Shown here: piece by piece, positions 48,741 to 51,094 of the stretch
How the letters are laid out: the number at the start of each line of letters is the position of its first letter
Numbering within the stretch: the first letter of the stretch is position 1
NCBI GenBank assembly: GCA_015523465.1
Contig: WAKF01000048.1
Span: 1 to 51,094, forward strand
Length of the DNA stretch: 51,094 bases
Reading direction: 5' to 3'
From: Aeropyrum sp.
Lineage (GTDB): Archaea; Thermoproteota; Thermoprotei_A; Sulfolobales; Acidilobaceae
Position numbers and translations under genes: made by a program
Notes under the pieces: model-generated
The model's input: the letters and a program-made list of their open reading frames with translations, nothing else
Databases searched by the model: none
Told to the model about the DNA's origin: nothing

Positions 48741-49690
48741 TGAGGATTATCAGGCCTAAAGGCTACGTGACAGAGGTATATCCTTCGCTCGAGGAGGGAG
48801 AAATCATTAAAAGGATAATCTTTTATCCCAGGGGCTTTACAGATAGGCAAGAAGAGATCCCCCTGCTACCTCTAGTCTTCACGGTGAGCGGGAGATTTAC
48901 TATACACACTCAGAGGGGCCTCGCAGCCCTAGTATACGTTTACGATCCGGAAAGAGGCACTCTGGTTGTCAGGGAGATCCTGAGACCCTTACCCAAGGGT
49001 TCTTACACCCTAGAGAGCGTGGGCGGCGAGAAGATCGGGCGAGAGATGGACCTAGGAGTTGTTTACGTCAATACCTCGCCAACGATAGTAGCTGAGGACC
49101 TAGTCCTATACTCGGGCGCCTTCAAAGACCTCCTACACGCATCCCTCTCGCTAGCTAGGCTCAAAGTGCGAGTATCTGATCCCTCAAAACTCGTGATATC
49201 TCTCTGGAGGAAATACCTTGACCTCTCCGAAGAAAGGCTTATTCAAGAAGTTAGAGAAGAGCTGGAGAAAATGGCGAGAGACTGGGCCCTTTCTAGAAGC
49301 CTTATAGAGGCCCTTCACGCCATGAACGAACTTGAGGAGACCATAACTTCAACGGCTTCAACTATATTGAATGGGTACGGAGTCGAGGTCCTACGAGCCT
49401 CCGTATCATTAACCCCCGGTGAGGCGGAGAGGGAGAGACTTTATTGGATGCAGATCCACGGGAACTCTCCTAGGTTCGAATACGCAATTAACCTGCTCTC
49501 GAGGTTGCCGTCTAACGTCATAGTCAACTCGCCTGAAGTAGCACTGTTATTAGCAGCATGCGCGCTAGACCCTGAATGCAAGCCTAGCGATATTGTGGGT
49601 AGCATAGCCCAAGCTAGAGCCTTGGCCCTTACAGAGCTGCTTGAACGTGTAAGAATAGCCGAGCAGGCTAGAAGAGGCAATAACGTTTAG
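48737..49690 (+). CDS. Uncharacterised SPFH/Band-7-like protein
   Basis: A 317-residue protein coupled by ATGA to the preceding gene. A beta-rich N-terminal region (about 1-110) is followed by ARLKVRVSDPSKLVISLWR, a long helix, and TSTASTILNGYGVEVLRASVSLTPGEAERE (signature ILNGYGVEVLRASVSL). The order fits the SPFH domain of stomatin-like proteins. There is no membrane anchor, unlike membrane stomatins. The C-terminal helices are Ala/Leu-rich (SIAQARALALTELLERV). SPFH proteins form oligomeric scaffolds, often with partner proteases. No such partner is nearby. Confidence 0.55.
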   Translation: MMRIIRPKGYVTEVYPSLEEGEIIKRIIFYPRGFTDRQEEIPLLPLVFTVSGRFTIHTQRGLAALVYVYDPERGTLVVREILRPLPKGSYTLESVGGEKIGREMDLGVVYVNTSPTIVAEDLVLYSGAFKDLLHASLSLARLKVRVSDPSKLVISLWRKYLDLSEERLIQEVREELEKMARDWALSRSLIEALHAMNELEETITSTASTILNGYGVEVLRASVSLTPGEAERERLYWMQIHGNSPRFEYAINLLSRLPSNVIVNSPEVALLLAACALDPECKPSDIVGSIAQARALALTELLERVRIAEQARRGNNV

Positions 49691-49826
49691 AGGCGTTTCA
49701 AGTCGATCTATAGGCTTACGAGTGTGACAGAATAGCTTCCGACATGACGAGCCTTTGGATCGAGCTACAATCTTCCAACTCTAATAATAATCCATCCCAT
49801 CTTACATATCTTATGGGGTGTGATGG

Positions 49827-50165
49827 GTGGCGGGCGAATATACTGCTAGGCGGAGCCCCCTGGAAGTGGTTGTCGTCATACTCTTAGTTACTGGCTTGCT
49901 TGAGGCTGTATTCGGAGCCTTAGGTCCTATGCCGAAGGAGGTTGTGATAGATATGCCTGAAAGCATATTAAGGGCTTTGAGGATCCTTGCTGGGCTGATA
50001 CTTATAGTTTCAGCTTACCTCGTGTGGACCCTAAGCAGGTGGGGAGGGTATCTTGCAGTAGCATCCATAACTATAGTCTTCTTCGTTGTAGGGTCCATCC
50101 AAGCAGTAGTGCTAGGCTTAGTGGTAATCCTGCTGCTGGCGTGGAAGTGGGATATGTTAAGGTAG
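49827..50165 (+). CDS. Uncharacterised small membrane protein
   Basis: A 112-residue protein with three or four hydrophobic segments (about 13-34, 48-66, 72-90, 91-106), including VVVVILLVTGLLEAVFGALG. GTG 49827 follows GGGGTG. No family recognised. It lies between the SPFH pair and the tryptophan genes with separate spacing on both sides. Confidence 0.6.
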   Translation: MAGEYTARRSPLEVVVVILLVTGLLEAVFGALGPMPKEVVIDMPESILRALRILAGLILIVSAYLVWTLSRWGGYLAVASITIVFFVVGSIQAVVLGLVVILLLAWKWDMLR

Positions 50166-50233
50166 CTGGATATCCTGCTCAGAGCGAGGATAAAGCTTAA
50201 ATATTAGATGCTTTCATCCTACACCCCGGCAAT

Positions 50234-51001
50234 ATGGCAGGTGGTGGGCGTGAACTCGCCCCAATGGCCCTAAAGAGCCCGGGATTCTTCTCCTATTGGA
50301 CTCTAGCCTACCCCTCCCTCGACGAATCCCTGAGAGTCCTCGCATCTCTAAGCGATTGCTCCGACTACCTAGAAGTAGGCCTGCCAACCGCTAACCCCAA
50401 GTACGACGGGCCCACAGTTAAAGGCACACATAGGATCGCTATAGAAAAGGCGCCAAAGCCGCTTGAGCCGTTAAAGCTCCTTGAGAGCCTAGAGAAGAGT
50501 TTCTCTCTGCTAGCATACTTAGAAGACTATGAAGGAGTGCTGAGGGAGCTACTCGAAGCCGCTGCATCCTCCGGTGCTATGTGCGTGCTCCTCCCAGACC
50601 TACCATTCGAGTACCCCCACATGCTCGACTTGTATGTAGAGGAGAGTTTGAGGGCCGGGCTGAAGCCGTGTTTCTTTGCCTCCAGCAGGTTCCCCCACAG
50701 GTGGCTAAAGCTCTACACAGAGTTTAACCCTCTCTACATCTACTTGGGGCTCCAGCCGGCTACGGGTGTAAGGCTTCCAGTCGAGGTTGAGAGGAATGTG
50801 AGTAGGGCTAAGAGTCTCGTGGGCGACGTGTACCTCCTTGCAGGCTTCTCTATAAGGACCCCTGAGACAGCTAGAGCCCTAATCTCCAGGGGGGCCGACG
50901 GGGTTGTGGTGGGCTCTGCAATCATAAGGAAATACGAGGAAGACGGTCTAGGAGCTGCAGCCAAGCTTGCTTGCTCCATAGCTAGAGGGCTGAAAGGATA
51001 G
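50234..51001 (+). CDS. trpA: Tryptophan synthase alpha subunit
   Basis: A 255-residue TIM barrel that cleaves indole-3-glycerol phosphate to indole. YLEVGLPTANPKYDGPTVKG carries the catalytic Glu and Asp in a divergent form of the family's E-x-G-x-PFSDPxADGP segment. VLLPDLPFEY, IYLGLQPATGVRLP and DGVVVGSAII follow (phosphate-binding). The substitution of FSDPLAD by TANPKYD and a short N-terminus make this a divergent archaeal TrpA. An A-box GCTTAAATAT (about 50195-50204) suits a leaderless ATG 50234. trpB2 follows after 25 bases. Confidence 0.9.
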   Translation: MAGGGRELAPMALKSPGFFSYWTLAYPSLDESLRVLASLSDCSDYLEVGLPTANPKYDGPTVKGTHRIAIEKAPKPLEPLKLLESLEKSFSLLAYLEDYEGVLRELLEAAASSGAMCVLLPDLPFEYPHMLDLYVEESLRAGLKPCFFASSRFPHRWLKLYTEFNPLYIYLGLQPATGVRLPVEVERNVSRAKSLVGDVYLLAGFSIRTPETARALISRGADGVVVGSAIIRKYEEDGLGAAAKLACSIARGLKG

Positions 51002-51026
51002 GACGACTACTATGGAGGTGAGTGTC

Positions 51027-51094
51027 ATGGTTGATGTGCCCAGGTACTGGTATAACCTAGTAGCGGACCTACCCCAACCCCTACCCCCACTGAT
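51027..51094 (+). CDS. trpB2: TrpB2-type tryptophan synthase beta subunit, truncated by window end
   Basis: ATG 51027 follows a complete ribosome site GGAGGTGAG (51014-51022) and opens into MVDVPRYWYNLVADLPQPLP, the characteristic N-terminus of TrpB2-type beta subunits (RWYNIVADLPxPLPP in the family). The coding sequence runs off the end after about 22 codons. The 25-base gap from trpA shows an operon, implying the product pairs with TrpA here. Confidence 0.82.
   Translation, partial: MVDVPRYWYNLVADLPQPLPPL

Overview
The window reads as chromosome of a hyperthermophilic crenarchaeon (Thermoproteota, Desulfurococcales-like). The evidence is archaeal information-processing genes (thermosome, RpoK, L40e, prefoldin alpha, TIP49/RuvB-like ATPase, Lhr helicase, archaeal TrpRS, TrmY, AlaX), frequent TTG/GTG starts, GGGGTGA-type ribosome sites, A/T-box promoters placed for leaderless or short-leader mRNAs, and AGG/AGA-rich arginine codon use. 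The fused subunit I+III haem-copper oxidase resembles the Aeropyrum type and indicates aerobic or microaerobic respiration. I cannot name the genus. Gene density is high, with many 1-8 bp overlaps. I see no insertion sequence, CRISPR array, prophage, rRNA or convincing tRNA.

The first 19 bases are an exact Tn5/Nextera mosaic end, so the left edge is a sequencing-library remnant at a contig end. It abuts a truncated lipoate-protein ligase.

Layout. 0.4-9.6 kb: a small unknown protein divergent from a TIP49-like ATPase, then TrpRS, a secreted Lon-type protease, an M16 peptidase, an NCS2 purine permease, a possible structured RNA and a GPN-loop GTPase. 9.7-15.7 kb: GMP synthase, a zinc ribbon with an MscS-type channel, a cyclase-family hydrolase, and a four-gene run (membrane protein, methyltransferase, unknown, nucleotidyltransferase). 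15.7-20.6 kb: a strong GC-rich hairpin and the oxidase locus (subunit II, I+III fusion, subunit IV, a 35-residue membrane peptide, Sco copper chaperone). 20.6-26.6 kb: TrmY, a dihydropteroate-synthase-like protein, an acyl-CoA synthetase, a DMT exporter, and prefoldin alpha with a miniature prefoldin-beta-like partner. 26.7-29.7 kb: a DUF2175 protein, then a four-gene operon of Met/His-rich exported proteins, a polytopic membrane protein and a winged-helix regulator, facing a one-cysteine peroxiredoxin. This operon is my best candidate for an undescribed system.

30-45 kb: a membrane protein divergent from Lhr, a DHH phosphoesterase, GNAT, a Zn protein, AlaX, thermosome, an SDR lacking its catalytic pair, RpoK, an M50 protease, topoisomerase I, signal peptidase and L40e. 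45-51 kb: a nitroreductase coupled to a His-containing polytopic protein, an FTR1 iron permease behind a tandem 18-bp repeat, a PH-like/SPFH-like gene pair, a small membrane protein, trpA and the start of trpB2.

The oxidase, Sco, FTR1 and Met/His-rich operon together suggest substantial copper and iron handling linked to respiration. That link is inference from content, not shown by the sequence.
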